Positions 34,898 to 42,737 of a stretch of 64,000 nucleotides of DNA are shown piece by piece. Positions within the stretch are counted from its first letter, which is position 1. Each line of letters begins with the position of its first letter. The position numbers and the translations under genes were made by a program. The stretch is from Sphingomonas montanisoli (GTDB taxonomy: Bacteria > Pseudomonadota > Alphaproteobacteria > Sphingomonadales > Sphingomonadaceae), in NCBI RefSeq assembly GCF_008274695.1, contig NZ_VTOU01000002.1, positions 558,001 to 622,000 of the forward strand, written 5' to 3'. The notes under the pieces are model-generated. The model saw only the letters and a list, made by a program, of their open reading frames with translations. It was not told where the DNA came from and did not search any database.

Positions 34898-35488
34898 TTA
34901 GTCCTTCTCTTCTTCGAGCTGCGCGCGCGTCCGCGATGCGGTCGCGATCTCGCCGGTCTCCATCAGTTGCTTGAAGCGCCTGAGATCGCGGCGCGCCTGG
35001 ATCGCGGGCTCGCGCTGGAACATCTTGGCGATGAGCTTGCCGACGAGGCCGGCGGGCGGGTCATAGACGATCGTGGCGGTGACGATCGTGCCGCGCGCGC
35101 CAGCGTCGCGGAAGTCGATGCGGCCGCTGTTGGGAACGTCGGCGCCCTCGGTCGAGGCCCAGGCGATCGTCTCGCCGTCTTTCTCCTCTGTGATGACCGC
35201 ATCCCATTCGACGGTCTTGCCGCCGGGCGCCTTCACCACCCAGTGCGACGTGGCGGCGTCCTTCACTATGACCGAGACGATATTGTCCATGAAGGTCGGC
35301 AGGTTGGTGAAGTCGCGCCAATAGGCGAACAGCTCGGCGCGCGGCCGGTTGATCGTGACTGTTCGTCCGACCAGGCTGTCGCCTTTTGCCTCGACCAGCT
35401 CGGCGGTGGCCCGATCGATCGCGGCGCCCGCATGTTTGGACGTCGAGAGCGGCGCGTCGTCGGCTCTCATGTCGGCTGTGTCGCTCAT
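34898..35488 (-). CDS. SRPBCC (polyketide cyclase/dehydrase-fold) protein
   Basis: A 196-residue protein with an SRPBCC domain from about residue 40: TVTINRPRAELFAYWRDF, then NLPTFMDNIVSVIV, WVVKAPGGKTVEWDAVITEE and IVTATIVYDPPAG. These helix-grip proteins bind hydrophobic ligands. The N-terminal 35 residues are disordered. It is the first gene of a run of up to nine co-directional genes ending at 28268. A near-perfect EcfG promoter lies 39-63 bp upstream. Confidence 0.85.
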   Translation of the reverse strand: MSDTADMRADDAPLSTSKHAGAAIDRATAELVEAKGDSLVGRTVTINRPRAELFAYWRDFTNLPTFMDNIVSVIVKDAATSHWVVKAPGGKTVEWDAVITEEKDGETIAWASTEGADVPNSGRIDFRDAGARGTIVTATIVYDPPAGLVGKLIAKMFQREPAIQARRDLRRFKQLMETGEIATASRTRAQLEEEKD

Positions 35489-35526
35489 GATCGGCTTGTC
35501 TTTCGGGAAGGCGGATGAGCCCGTTC

Positions 35527-35551
35527 AACAGTTCGGGCTCCTCGCCGTTCC
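35527..35551 (-). promoter_or_regulatory. EcfG-type promoter of the SRPBCC-led operon
   Basis: The minus strand reads GGAAC (35551-35547), 16 nt, TGTT (35530-35527). The conserved GTT core and spacing fit EcfG; only the first -10 base differs. It leaves a leader of about 30 nt before ATG 35488. Confidence 0.65.
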
Positions 35552-35649
35552 GGTCGTTTCGTCGGCTCAAGGACTGCAACCAATCGGCGGTTCGGGGGTT
35601 CGCGGAGCCGTGGGTCCGCGCGTGGGGCCGCATCGGCGTCCGCAGGGCG

Positions 35650-35667
35650 AACCGGACCGGTCCGGTT
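35650..35667. promoter_or_regulatory. 18-bp perfect palindrome AACCGGACCGGTCCGGTT
   Basis: A perfect palindrome in the 308-bp divergent region between the SRPBCC operon and the hemerythrin gene. Its core CGGACCGGTCCG recurs at 35729-35740. It may be an operator for a dimeric regulator. The rest of the region (35489-35796) contains no gene. Confidence 0.5.
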
Positions 35668-35728
35668 GATCTGAATCATGTCGATTTGTCGCCCAGCACC
35701 GTTCAGATCTGGCGGTGGGGCGGAACAG

Positions 35729-35740
35729 CGGACCGGTCCG
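35729..35740. promoter_or_regulatory. second CGGACCGGTCCG palindrome
   Basis: A 12-bp perfect palindrome identical to the core of 35650-35667, with centres 76 bp apart (about seven helical turns), 57 bp before the hemerythrin ATG. Two sites in phase suggest cooperative binding; this is inference. Confidence 0.45.
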
Positions 35741-35796
35741 AGGAGTCTTGAGCGGACGGGCGCGCCGCGCGCCTCCCTACAGAACGGAGACGCCAC

Positions 35797-36306
35797 ATGA
35801 CCGAAACTTACACCGATGCCATTGCGCTGTTGAAGGCCGACCACCGCAAGGTCGAGGGCCTGTTCGAGCAATATGAGAAGGCGACCGCCGACACCAAGAA
35901 GAAGGCGCTCGCGCATCAGATCTGCACCGAGCTCAAGATCCACACGATGCTCGAGGAGGAGATCTTCTATCCGGCGTTCCGCGGCAAGATCGAGGACGAC
36001 ACGCTCGACGAGGCTTATGTCGAGCATGACGGCGCCAAGGTGCTGATTAACGACATCGAGGCGAACGAGCCCGGCGCGCCGTTCTTCGACGCCAAGGTGA
36101 AGGTGCTCTCCGAAGAGATCTCCCACCATGTGAAGGAAGAGGAGATGCCCTCCGAGGGCATGTTCGCCCAGTGCCGCAAGACCGATGTCGATCTCGTCGC
36201 GCTGCGCGACGCGATGCTGGAACTCAAGGCCGAGCTGATGGAGCAGGCCGAAGGCGCGGGCCTCGCTCCCGCCAAGACCACCGCGGTCAACCCGGTCGCC
36301 GCCTGA
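35797..36306 (+). CDS. hemerythrin domain-containing protein
   Basis: A 169-residue four-helix protein. Di-iron ligand positions are visible: LLKADHRKVEGLFEQY, TELKIHTMLEEEIFYPAF, EHDGAKVLI and ISHHVKEEEMPSEGMF, i.e. the His/Glu set of HHE domains. It may bind oxygen, nitric oxide or sense redox. The C-terminal tail is Ala-rich. CGGAGACGCCAC precedes ATG 35797. It is followed by its own terminator. Confidence 0.92.
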   Translation: MTETYTDAIALLKADHRKVEGLFEQYEKATADTKKKALAHQICTELKIHTMLEEEIFYPAFRGKIEDDTLDEAYVEHDGAKVLINDIEANEPGAPFFDAKVKVLSEEISHHVKEEEMPSEGMFAQCRKTDVDLVALRDAMLELKAELMEQAEGAGLAPAKTTAVNPVAA

Positions 36307-36317
36307 CCGACCCTATC

Positions 36318-36350
36318 CCGGGCGGCCGCGCGCCGCCCGGTTCCTTTCTG
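36318..36350 (+). terminator. terminator after the hemerythrin gene
   Basis: The stem CCGGGCGGC / GCCGCCCGG (36318-36326 and 36332-36340) is followed by TTCCTTTCTG. Confidence 0.78.
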
Positions 36351-36368
36351 CTAGTGTGAGACCCGCTC

Positions 36369-36953
36369 ATGGCCTCTGCGCCGCCCCTGACCGCGCCCGA
36401 CTTCCAGACCCCCGCAATCCTGCTGTCGGGTCCGGTTGATTATGACATGTATCGCGACTTCCGCGCGAAGCTTGAGCCTGCGCTTGGCCAGACCGGCGAT
36501 GGCGACCGCATTCATGTCGAGCTGTCGACCCTCGGCGGCGACCCCGAAGTCGCGCGGATGATGGGCGAGGACATCCGTTTCCACTCCGACCTCCATCCAA
36601 GCCGCCGCTTCGTCTTCCTGGGCAAGGCCGCGATCTATTCGGCGGGGACGACCTTCATGTCGTTCTTTGCGATCGAGAACCGCTATCTGACCCGCGGCAC
36701 CCGGCTAATGATCCATGAGCGCAAGATGTCGAAGACGCTCCAGATCGAAGGCCCGCTCACCACCTGTATCGCCAGCGTCACGGCGACCCTGCACGAAATC
36801 GAAAGTTCGATCGCGATCCAGAATGAGGGCTTCGAGAATCTGATTCGCGGCAGCCAGGTGACGATGGCGACCGTCCTCGAGAAGGCGCCGTCCAACTGGT
36901 ATATCGAAGCCAATGAGGCGGTCGACCTCGGCCTCGTCACAGCGGTCATCTGA
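36369..36953 (+). CDS. ClpP-like serine protease (family S14), stand-alone
   Basis: A 194-residue ClpP/crotonase-fold protein. VELSTLGGDPEVARMMG corresponds to the ClpP N...SPGG loop region, GKAAIYSAGTTFMSFF carries the candidate catalytic Ser, and RLMIHERKM the catalytic His. The canonical SPGG is altered to TLGGD, and no Clp ATPase gene is nearby. It may be a ClpP paralog with restricted substrates or a pseudoenzyme. It is probably in one unit with the following 111-residue gene. Confidence 0.75.
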   Translation: MASAPPLTAPDFQTPAILLSGPVDYDMYRDFRAKLEPALGQTGDGDRIHVELSTLGGDPEVARMMGEDIRFHSDLHPSRRFVFLGKAAIYSAGTTFMSFFAIENRYLTRGTRLMIHERKMSKTLQIEGPLTTCIASVTATLHEIESSIAIQNEGFENLIRGSQVTMATVLEKAPSNWYIEANEAVDLGLVTAVI

Positions 36954-36970
36954 AAGACCAAGCGCTAACC

Positions 36971-37306
36971 ATGCGCGCCCGTCTCGTCCCGCCGGTGACG
37001 CCCGACGGCCGCTATATCGTCGTGCGCGGGCGGCTCTGGCGGTGGGCCAATCCGCATCTTTCCGAGGCCGAGCGCACGCGTATGGTCGGCGAACTGATGA
37101 CCGCGCGGCGGGCGGTCGGGGTTGCGCGACGGGCGGGGGACGGCGATGCCGAGAGCGCCGCGCATGTCGCGGTCGACGCCGCGAAGCGCGCTTTAGGGGA
37201 ACGCGGGCCGGTCTGGTGGGACGATGGCGCGCCCGACCTCAACCGCCACATGGCGCGAACAACGAACTACGCCCACTGGTATGTCGGTCTCGAGGGCGCG
37301 CCCTAG
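36971..37306 (+). CDS. conserved hypothetical protein (TPDGRYIVVRGRLWR type)
   Basis: A 111-residue basic protein beginning VTPDGRYIVVRGRLWRWANP. A helix-rich middle (SEAERTRMVGELMTARRAV) follows, then VDAAKRALGERGPVWWDDGAPDLNRHMA. I recall the pattern from small proteins near stress genes in sphingomonads, but no function is known. It lies 17 bp after the ClpP-like gene and is followed by a strong terminator. Confidence 0.72.
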   Translation: MRARLVPPVTPDGRYIVVRGRLWRWANPHLSEAERTRMVGELMTARRAVGVARRAGDGDAESAAHVAVDAAKRALGERGPVWWDDGAPDLNRHMARTTNYAHWYVGLEGAP

Positions 37307-37313
37307 ACATGCG

Positions 37314-37346
37314 AAGGGCCGCGCCTCCTGGGAGTGCGCGGCCCTT
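37314..37346. terminator. strong bidirectional terminator
   Basis: AAGGGCCGCGC (37314-37324) pairs perfectly with GCGCGGCCCTT (37336-37346). A/T-containing flanks on both sides let it serve the 111-residue gene on the plus strand and any transcript arriving on the minus strand. Confidence 0.85.
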
Positions 37347-37385
37347 CCATTGTTCAGTCCTCCGCCAGCGTGGCGACTGCGGTCC

Positions 37386-37457
37386 TCAGACCGATGCTCC
37401 ATGGGAGCCGATCGAACCTTCAGTGCGTGCCGCTTCGGACATGAGACAATGAGACAT
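37386..37457 (-). CDS. tiny ORF (23 codons) with an ideal Shine-Dalgarno
   Basis: ATG at 37457 is preceded by AAAGGAGGTGAT, a complete anti-SD complement at good spacing. The frame encodes MSHCLMSEAARTEGSIGSHG and ends at TGA 37388-37386, shortly before the bidirectional terminator at 37314-37346. No homolog is known to me. The unusually strong ribosome site is the main support. Confidence 0.4.
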   Translation of the reverse strand: MSHCLMSEAARTEGSIGSHGASV

Positions 37458-37525
37458 CCGATCACCTCCTTTCAATTGTTGACGATGATCGGGAGATGGG
37501 AACGAAGTCCCCCGTTGTGAAGGGA

Positions 37526-37774
37526 TTAGACCCCGTCGGGGCGGCTGTCGGCGCGATCCTCTTCGGGATAGTCCTCGGGCTCGACCGTCCCGACCGACGG
37601 CCGATCTTCGACGCCTTCCTGGGGCTGGCCGCCGCGCGTGCGCGGGTCAGGGTCCTGCGCGTTCGGCCGGGCGTCGCCGGCAGGGCCCCGGCGGGGCATG
37701 TCGTCGGCCTGCTTGGCGTCGGGGGCGAGCGCGCTGTCGGGGCTCGGGTCGAGGCTGTCGGGGGTATCGGACAT
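37526..37774 (-). CDS. acidic, disordered hypothetical protein
   Basis: An 82-residue protein rich in Asp, Pro, Glu and Gly (MSDTPDSLDPSPDSALAPD; later VEPEDYPEEDRADSRPDG). It has no hydrophobic segment and is likely disordered. CCAGGAGAC precedes ATG 37774, supporting this start. It is one of several small hydrophilic proteins in the island; function is unknown. Confidence 0.68.
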   Translation of the reverse strand: MSDTPDSLDPSPDSALAPDAKQADDMPRRGPAGDARPNAQDPDPRTRGGQPQEGVEDRPSVGTVEPEDYPEEDRADSRPDGV

Positions 37775-37833
37775 CGTTTGTCTCCTGGCTAAGTTGGGGC
37801 GGGCAGTGCGATTGTGTCGCCGCAGTGGTGCAA

Positions 37834-38016
37834 TCACCCCTTCTTGTTGGGGAGGCCCTTACGCTTGGTGTGGGCGAACTCCTCAAGCTGTTTCTCTGTC
37901 ATCGACTCCTCCATCTGCTTGGAGGCACCTTTGAGCTTCGATTTCGGTTCATCGCCGCGCTTGGCGGCCAGTGCTGCGCCGGCGGCTTTCTGCTGGGCTT
38001 TGGATGTGGCGGGCAT
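37834..38016 (-). CDS. DUF3008 family protein
   Basis: A 60-residue basic protein (MPATSKAQQKAAGAALAAKR, then SKLKGASKQMEESM and LEEFAHTKRKGLP), matching the compact DUF3008 pattern over its full length. Members are short, charged and of unknown role, often beside stress genes. ACAGGAGATTGCC precedes the ATG. Confidence 0.85.
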   Translation of the reverse strand: MPATSKAQQKAAGAALAAKRGDEPKSKLKGASKQMEESMTEKQLEEFAHTKRKGLPNKKG

Positions 38017-38124
38017 GGCAATCTCCTGTCGCGGTCAAACGCTTTTGAACGGCTCCCGATCCCGCTGCCGGACATCGGACCGGCTTCGCGCGTTGGGTGC
38101 GCGACGAAGGAAGAGGAGAATGTC

Positions 38125-38322
38125 ATGGACCGAGCCAACATCTCGACTGCGCACCAGCCCAAAGGCAGTGACCGCAACCCGAGCGACACTCTCGACAAGT
38201 CCGAGGCGGCAGACGCGCATGTCGGCGAACCCACCGACAAGAGCCCCCGAAAGCGCGGAGCCCCCGATGTGGTCGACGAGAAAGGACGGCCGATCAATGG
38301 CGACGGTACGCTGAAGGATTAA
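38125..38322 (+). CDS. small hydrophilic hypothetical protein
   Basis: A 65-residue protein with no hydrophobic core (SDRNPSDTLDKSEAADAHVG, then KSPRKRGAPDVVDEKGRPI). AGAGGAGAATGTC gives a clear ribosome site before ATG 38125. It is divergent from the DUF3008 gene. Likely disordered; function is unknown. Confidence 0.65.
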   Translation: MDRANISTAHQPKGSDRNPSDTLDKSEAADAHVGEPTDKSPRKRGAPDVVDEKGRPINGDGTLKD

Positions 38323-38391
38323 GGTGGAGGCAGGGTCGAGGGCCCTGACTATGATCGCGGACAGCGCGAGGGACTGCGCCTTCCCCTAGCC

Positions 38392-38595
38392 GTGCTCACC
38401 GCCGAGGAAGCGAAGTGGGCGGCGTTACTCGGCGAGAGCAGGTCTTGGCGGACCAACCAGACGCGTGAAATTCGCCATAAGACCCTTCAGGTTGCGCAGA
38501 GCAGGATCCAGACCGTCCTCAAGCGATTGTCTTCGAAGGACGATGCCGCTTCGCGCGGTGAGTTGGCGGCGACGCTCGATAAACTTGGCCTCTGA
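38392..38595 (+). CDS. possible small helical protein
   Basis: A 67-codon frame from GTG 38392 (LTAEEAKWAALLGES, then HKTLQVAQSRIQTVLKRLS and ASRGELAATLDKLGL) predicts an amphipathic helical protein. There is no good Shine-Dalgarno and no family match known to me. Codon use is less GC-biased than in its neighbours. It may be a short real gene or a remnant. Confidence 0.38.
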   Translation: MLTAEEAKWAALLGESRSWRTNQTREIRHKTLQVAQSRIQTVLKRLSSKDDAASRGELAATLDKLGL

Positions 38596-38695
38596 GCGAT
38601 CTGGGCTGGCTATTCCTGCTCTTCCCGAATCGCGCTGAGTCGGACTAGATCGGGCGCAGCTTGCCGCTACGGCGGCTGCGAGCGATGAGGAGCCC

Positions 38696-38986
38696 ATGCC
38701 ATACCGCGCCGCCGTCATCGGCGATCTTGAGCTTGTCGACATCGATCGTGAAGGTCCCACTCCGGCTTTCCTCGGAAAGATCGATGAGCATCCTTTGATC
38801 GTCCGCTTCGACGTCGCGGCGCTCGCGGCGTTGGCGGGTAGGGTAGGGCCTGGTGACGCGGTGACCGAAGCGTTGCGTGCCCGGGCGCCAGCGATAAAGG
38901 CTGCAGCGCAGGACTTGCTCGCGGGCGGCTATTGGACCGAAACCGACGACGGGATCGAAATCCTGATCACGGCGCTGGACCTCTAA
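38696..38986 (+). CDS. small hypothetical protein (DUF1488-like)
   Basis: A 96-residue protein. LIVRFDVAALAALAG, then EALRARAPAIKAAAQDLLAGG and ETDDGIEILITALDL, resemble the short DUF1488 fold. The last 20 bp overlap the convergent monooxygenase remnant, and the monooxygenase homology stops at this point, suggesting a rearrangement junction near 38990. Function is unknown. Confidence 0.55.
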   Translation: MPYRAAVIGDLELVDIDREGPTPAFLGKIDEHPLIVRFDVAALAALAGRVGPGDAVTEALRARAPAIKAAAQDLLAGGYWTETDDGIEILITALDL

Positions 38987-39971
38987 ACTCCAGGGCGCTG
39001 CCGATATCGCCGTGCCGGGCAAGTTCTCCGGCGAGGACGTAGGCGCCAGTTAGCGCGAGCGTTGCGCCGATCCCGCCGAGCGGGGTTACTGCCCAGGCGG
39101 CATCACCTGTCAGCACGACGCAACCGTTCGACCAACGCGGCATGCGGACCTGGCGCAGCGCATCGAAGTAGAAGTCGTCGGTCGATTCCATGCCTGCAAG
39201 CACGCGCGTCGCCTGCCATCCTGCGTCGGCGAAGGTCTCGCGCAGCCATGCCTTCTGCCGTTCGACCGGCCAGTCTTCTTCGCCATGCGCCTTCATCTGA
39301 ACGGACAGGGTCGCGCGCGCGGTACCGTGGCGATCGGGTCGCAGTGAGATGCTGCGGCCACCGATCGTATGATACCAGCGCCACATTCGGTCATCGTCGG
39401 CTGCGCGCGGAATGGTGAAATAGGCGGTCGTCAGGTCCATCCAGCGAGGATCATTTTCTTCCCGAAAGACCAGCTCGCGCGTCGCCGAGCCGACGCCCTC
39501 GGCGACGATGACAAGGTCATAGCGTTCGCGCGCACCGCTCTCGAAGTGGACGGTGGCACCGTCGGAGTCCTCATCGACCGCGCAAACATGATCCCCGAAG
39601 CGGAAGGTCGCGTAGTCCTGCGCAGGTTCGTAGATCAACCGGGCGAGATCGCCGCGCAATATCTCCATCTCGGCGGTCGGGCCGTCGCCATCGAGCTGCG
39701 ACGCGAGGAAGCAGGCGGCCGGCGTGCCGTCAGCCTTTATCCAGACAGTGCCCTCTTCGCCGGTGCCCTGGCGTAGCGCCTGATCCTCGAGCCCCATGCG
39801 GCGGATGACCTCGCGGCCGACGCCGCGCACATCGATATTCTGGCCGCCGTCGCGGAAAGCGGGCGCGCGTTCGACGACCGTCACGTCATGACCCTGGCGG
39901 CCGAGCCAGTAGGCAGCGGCGTTGCCGGCGATGCTGGCGCCCGTGACGAGGATCTTGTGGGAAATGGCGAT
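38967..39971 (-). pseudogene. FAD-dependent monooxygenase, damaged at both ends
   Basis: A PHBH-type flavoprotein. The Rossmann loop KILVTGASIAGNAAAYWLG, then VIVAEGVGSATRELVF and the second FAD motif VVLTGDAAWAVTPLGGIGA, are intact. No ATG, GTG or TTG precedes the Rossmann loop. AAGGAG at 39978-39973 is followed by ATC (39971) and a well-spaced ATT (39965) where an ATG is expected. The C-terminus stops at SALEFRGPAP, before the usual last 60-90 residues. An EcfG-like element lies just upstream. Confidence 0.7.
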
Positions 39972-39988
39972 GCTCCTTGTCGCGGGAG

Positions 39989-40013
39989 AACCGCGTGGGT
40001 GCCGTCCTGTTCC
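39989..40013 (-). promoter_or_regulatory. possible EcfG-type promoter (GGAAC-N16-GGTT)
   Basis: The minus strand reads GGAAC (40013-40009), 16 nt, GGTT (39992-39989). It lies right before the AAGGAG of the damaged monooxygenase, in the katE-divergent region. One base off the -10 consensus. Confidence 0.5.
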
Positions 40014-40188
40014 GCCAGACGCGCAGGATCGGTCGTCGCTTAAACGAGATTAAGCCGAATTGGCGGGCGGGCGTGCGGCCAAAGCGACCTTGGCGCGTTG
40101 GAGGGCAAAAGGGCGGGGATTCCTGACCTTGTCTCCACGCGCGTTCGCCGTCCGGCCTACGCGACATTATCCGAAGAAGGGGAGCCGC

Positions 40189-42273
40189 ATGGCCAAGACA
40201 CCGACCCGCACCGCCCGTCCGACCGGCGGCGAAACCCACCAGACCGTCGACGCTGGCGATGCGACCGCGATCCTGACGACCAATCATGGCGTCCCCGTCA
40301 GCGACAATCAGAATAGCCTCAAATCGGGCGCGCGGGGGCCGACCCTGCTCGAGGACTTCGTCCTGCGCGAGAAGATCTTCCACTTCGATCATGAGCGGAT
40401 CCCCGAGCGGATCGTCCACGCGCGCGGTTCGGGCGCGCATGGCGTGTTCGAGGCGACCGCAGACATCTCCGACCTGTCGAAGGCCGCAGTCTTCATCAAA
40501 GGCGAGAAGACCGAGGTGTTCGTGCGCTTCTCGACAGTTGCCGGCGGCGCCGGTTCGGTCGATACCCCGCGCGACGTGCGCGGCTTCGCGGTCAAACTCT
40601 ACACACGAGAAGGCAATTGGGACCTCGTCGGCAATAACATCCCCGTGTTCTTCATCCAGGACGCGATGAAGTTCCCCGACCTTGTCCATGCCGTGAAGAT
40701 GGAGGCCGATCGCGGATACCCTCAAGCTGGCAGCGCGCACGACACCTTCTGGGACTGGGCATCGCTGATGCCCGAAACCACCCATATGCTGATGTGGGCA
40801 ATGTCCGATCGCACCTTGCCGCGCTCGCTACGGACTATGGAAGGCTTCGGTGTCCACACCTTCAAACTGGTCAACGCCGCCGGCAAGGCGAGCTTCGTCA
40901 AATTTCACTGGAAGCCGCGCCTGGGCCTCCAATCGACGATATGGGACGAGGCGCTCAAGCTCCAGGCCGCAGACAATGATTATCACCGCCGCGACTTGTT
41001 CGAGGCCATCGACACAGGCGCCTTCCCGCAATGGGATCTCGGCATCCAGGTCTTCGATCAGGCCTTCGCCGATGCGCAGCTCTATGATGTGCTCGACGCG
41101 ACCAAGCTGATCCCCGAGGAGGATGTGCCGGTCCGCCTGATAGGCACGCTGACCTTGAACCGTAACGTCGACAATTTCTTCGCCGAGACCGAGCAGGTCG
41201 CCTTCCTGCCTAGCAATGTCCCGCCGGGCATCGACTTCTCGAATGACCCGCTGCTGCAGGGCCGGCTCTTCTCCTATCTCGACACACAGAACTCGCGGTT
41301 GGGCACGACCAATTTCCACCAGATCCCGGTCAACGCGCCGCGCTGCCCGTTCGGCAATTTTCAGCGCGACGGGAAGATGCAGACAATGGTGCCCAAGGGT
41401 CGGGCGAATTACGAGCCGAACAGCCTCGCTGCGCATGGCGAGGAGGGTGGCCCCCGTGAAAGCCCTGCGCAGGGCTTCGTCACCGCCAACGCCGCGACCG
41501 GCCCCGACGAGAGCGGCGACAAGCTGCGCGTGCGCGCCGCGACCTTCGCCGACCATTATAGCCAGGCGCGGCTCTTCTACCGCTCGCAGACCGAGGCCGA
41601 GCAGGCGCATATCGCCTCGTCCTTCGTGTTCGAGCTGTCCAAGGTCGGGCTGCTCGATCAGGTCCCCGGCCGGATGGTCGCAAACCTGCGCAACGTCGAT
41701 GAGGACCTCGCCAAGCGGGTCGCCGACGGGCTCGGCATCGCGCTGCCGAAGAAAGCGCCTGCCGCCAAGGAGCCCGTCGACATGGAGCCGTCCGACGCGC
41801 TGTCTATCCACAAGAATATGAAGGACACACTCGAAGGCCGCTCGGTCGGGATCCTGATCGCCGATGGCAGCGACGCGGTCGCGCTGAAGAAACTTGTTGC
41901 CGATATCACCAAGGCCAAGGGCAAGGCTGTGATCGTCGCGCCCAAGGTCGGCGGGGCCAAGCTTTCGGACGGTTCGCAGCAGAAGGCGGACGGACAACTC
42001 GCCGGCTCGCCGAGCCAGGTCTTCGACGCGATCGCAGTCCTGCTGTCGGAGGATGGGACCAAGGCGCTCTTGAGGGAGGGCGCGGCGGTCGAATTCGTGA
42101 TGAACGCCTTCGGTCATCTGAAGGCGATCGGTGCGAGCGAAGCGGCCAAGCCGCTGCTCGACAAGGCTGGGGTGGTGCTCGATGACGGCGTCACCGGCCT
42201 CGATGGCGCCTTCGTGAAAGCGGCGAGTCAGCGCTTCTACGATCGCGAGCCGTCGCTGCGGACACTCGCATGA
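40189..42273 (+). CDS. katE: large-subunit catalase HPII type
   Basis: A 694-residue clade-2 catalase. Distal His77 is in [11 protein letters not shown] and Asn149/150 in [12 protein letters not shown]. The proximal heme-Tyr helix is [14 protein letters not shown]. The extra C-terminal flavodoxin-like domain (from about residue 545, [20 protein letters not shown]) marks the large HPII form. It removes H2O2. AAGGGGAGCCGC precedes ATG 40189. Its stop overlaps the next start (ATGA), opening a four-gene coupled operon. No EcfG site was found directly upstream. Confidence 0.95.
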   Translation: MAKTPTRTARPTGGETHQTVDAGDATAILTTNHGVPVSDNQNSLKSGARGPTLLEDFVLREKIFHFDHERIPERIVHARGSGAHGVFEATADISDLSKAAVFIKGEKTEVFVRFSTVAGGAGSVDTPRDVRGFAVKLYTREGNWDLVGNNIPVFFIQDAMKFPDLVHAVKMEADRGYPQAGSAHDTFWDWASLMPETTHMLMWAMSDRTLPRSLRTMEGFGVHTFKLVNAAGKASFVKFHWKPRLGLQSTIWDEALKLQAADNDYHRRDLFEAIDTGAFPQWDLGIQVFDQAFADAQLYDVLDATKLIPEEDVPVRLIGTLTLNRNVDNFFAETEQVAFLPSNVPPGIDFSNDPLLQGRLFSYLDTQNSRLGTTNFHQIPVNAPRCPFGNFQRDGKMQTMVPKGRANYEPNSLAAHGEEGGPRESPAQGFVTANAATGPDESGDKLRVRAATFADHYSQARLFYRSQTEAEQAHIASSFVFELSKVGLLDQVPGRMVANLRNVDEDLAKRVADGLGIALPKKAPAAKEPVDMEPSDALSIHKNMKDTLEGRSVGILIADGSDAVALKKLVADITKAKGKAVIVAPKVGGAKLSDGSQQKADGQLAGSPSQVFDAIAVLLSEDGTKALLREGAAVEFVMNAFGHLKAIGASEAAKPLLDKAGVVLDDGVTGLDGAFVKAASQRFYDREPSLRTLA

Positions 42274-42737
42274 TCGATCCGTTCAGTGTCTGGAGCCGGA
42301 TGTTCGCCGCCGGGGTCGAGATGCAATCGACCTGGCTGCGTGGGCTCGAGACCGTGCAGGCATCGGGCGCCGTGATCGGTGCCCGGACCGATAAGATGCG
42401 CGACGCGGCGACGTCGCCCTTGACCACCGATGTCGCCGAGTTTGCGAGGATAGTCCCGGAGAAGGTCGAGGCGTTCAGCCGCAGTGCTGCTGCGATCGCG
42501 CGCGACGGCATGGCGATGCAGGCCGCCTGGGCGACGCAGATGCAGCGGGTCGGCGAAATGATGCTGCTGGGGCGGATGCCGACGATCGGTGAAGCGAGCC
42601 GACTGATGACCCAGAGCGCCGACTATGCGGTCGGCGCGATGACCGCCGGGGCGAAGCTCGGGCGCGGCGCGCTCGCGCCGGTCCATCGTACCGCCACCGG
42701 CAATGCGCGGCGGCTTAAGCGGGCGAAGGCCAAATGA
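42270..42737 (+). CDS. phasin-like helical protein
   Basis: A 155-residue, mostly helical protein ([19 protein letters not shown]; then VEAFSRSAAAIARDGMAMQAAW; Met/Ala-rich amphipathic helices; basic tail RRLKRAKAK). The pattern is like small phasin-type granule-binding proteins, but identity is weak. It overlaps katE upstream and the flavoprotein gene downstream by 4 nt each, so all are translated together. Confidence 0.55.
   Translation: MIDPFSVWSRMFAAGVEMQSTWLRGLETVQASGAVIGARTDKMRDAATSPLTTDVAEFARIVPEKVEAFSRSAAAIARDGMAMQAAWATQMQRVGEMMLLGRMPTIGEASRLMTQSADYAVGAMTAGAKLGRGALAPVHRTATGNARRLKRAKAK

Noticed and set aside
33377-35518. 713-codon plus-strand frame opposite SDR, ADH and SRPBCC genes
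   Set aside because: Spans three motif-complete genes and their gaps; composition is typical of reverse-strand reading.
35722-35746. GGAAC 70 bp before the hemerythrin gene as an EcfG promoter
   Set aside because: No GTT at the -10 distance (GAGT instead). The hemerythrin promoter remains unidentified.
37497-37518. GGAAC followed by CGTT near 37506
   Set aside because: The spacing is only about 9 nt, far from the 16-17 needed for an EcfG promoter, and no plus-strand gene follows.
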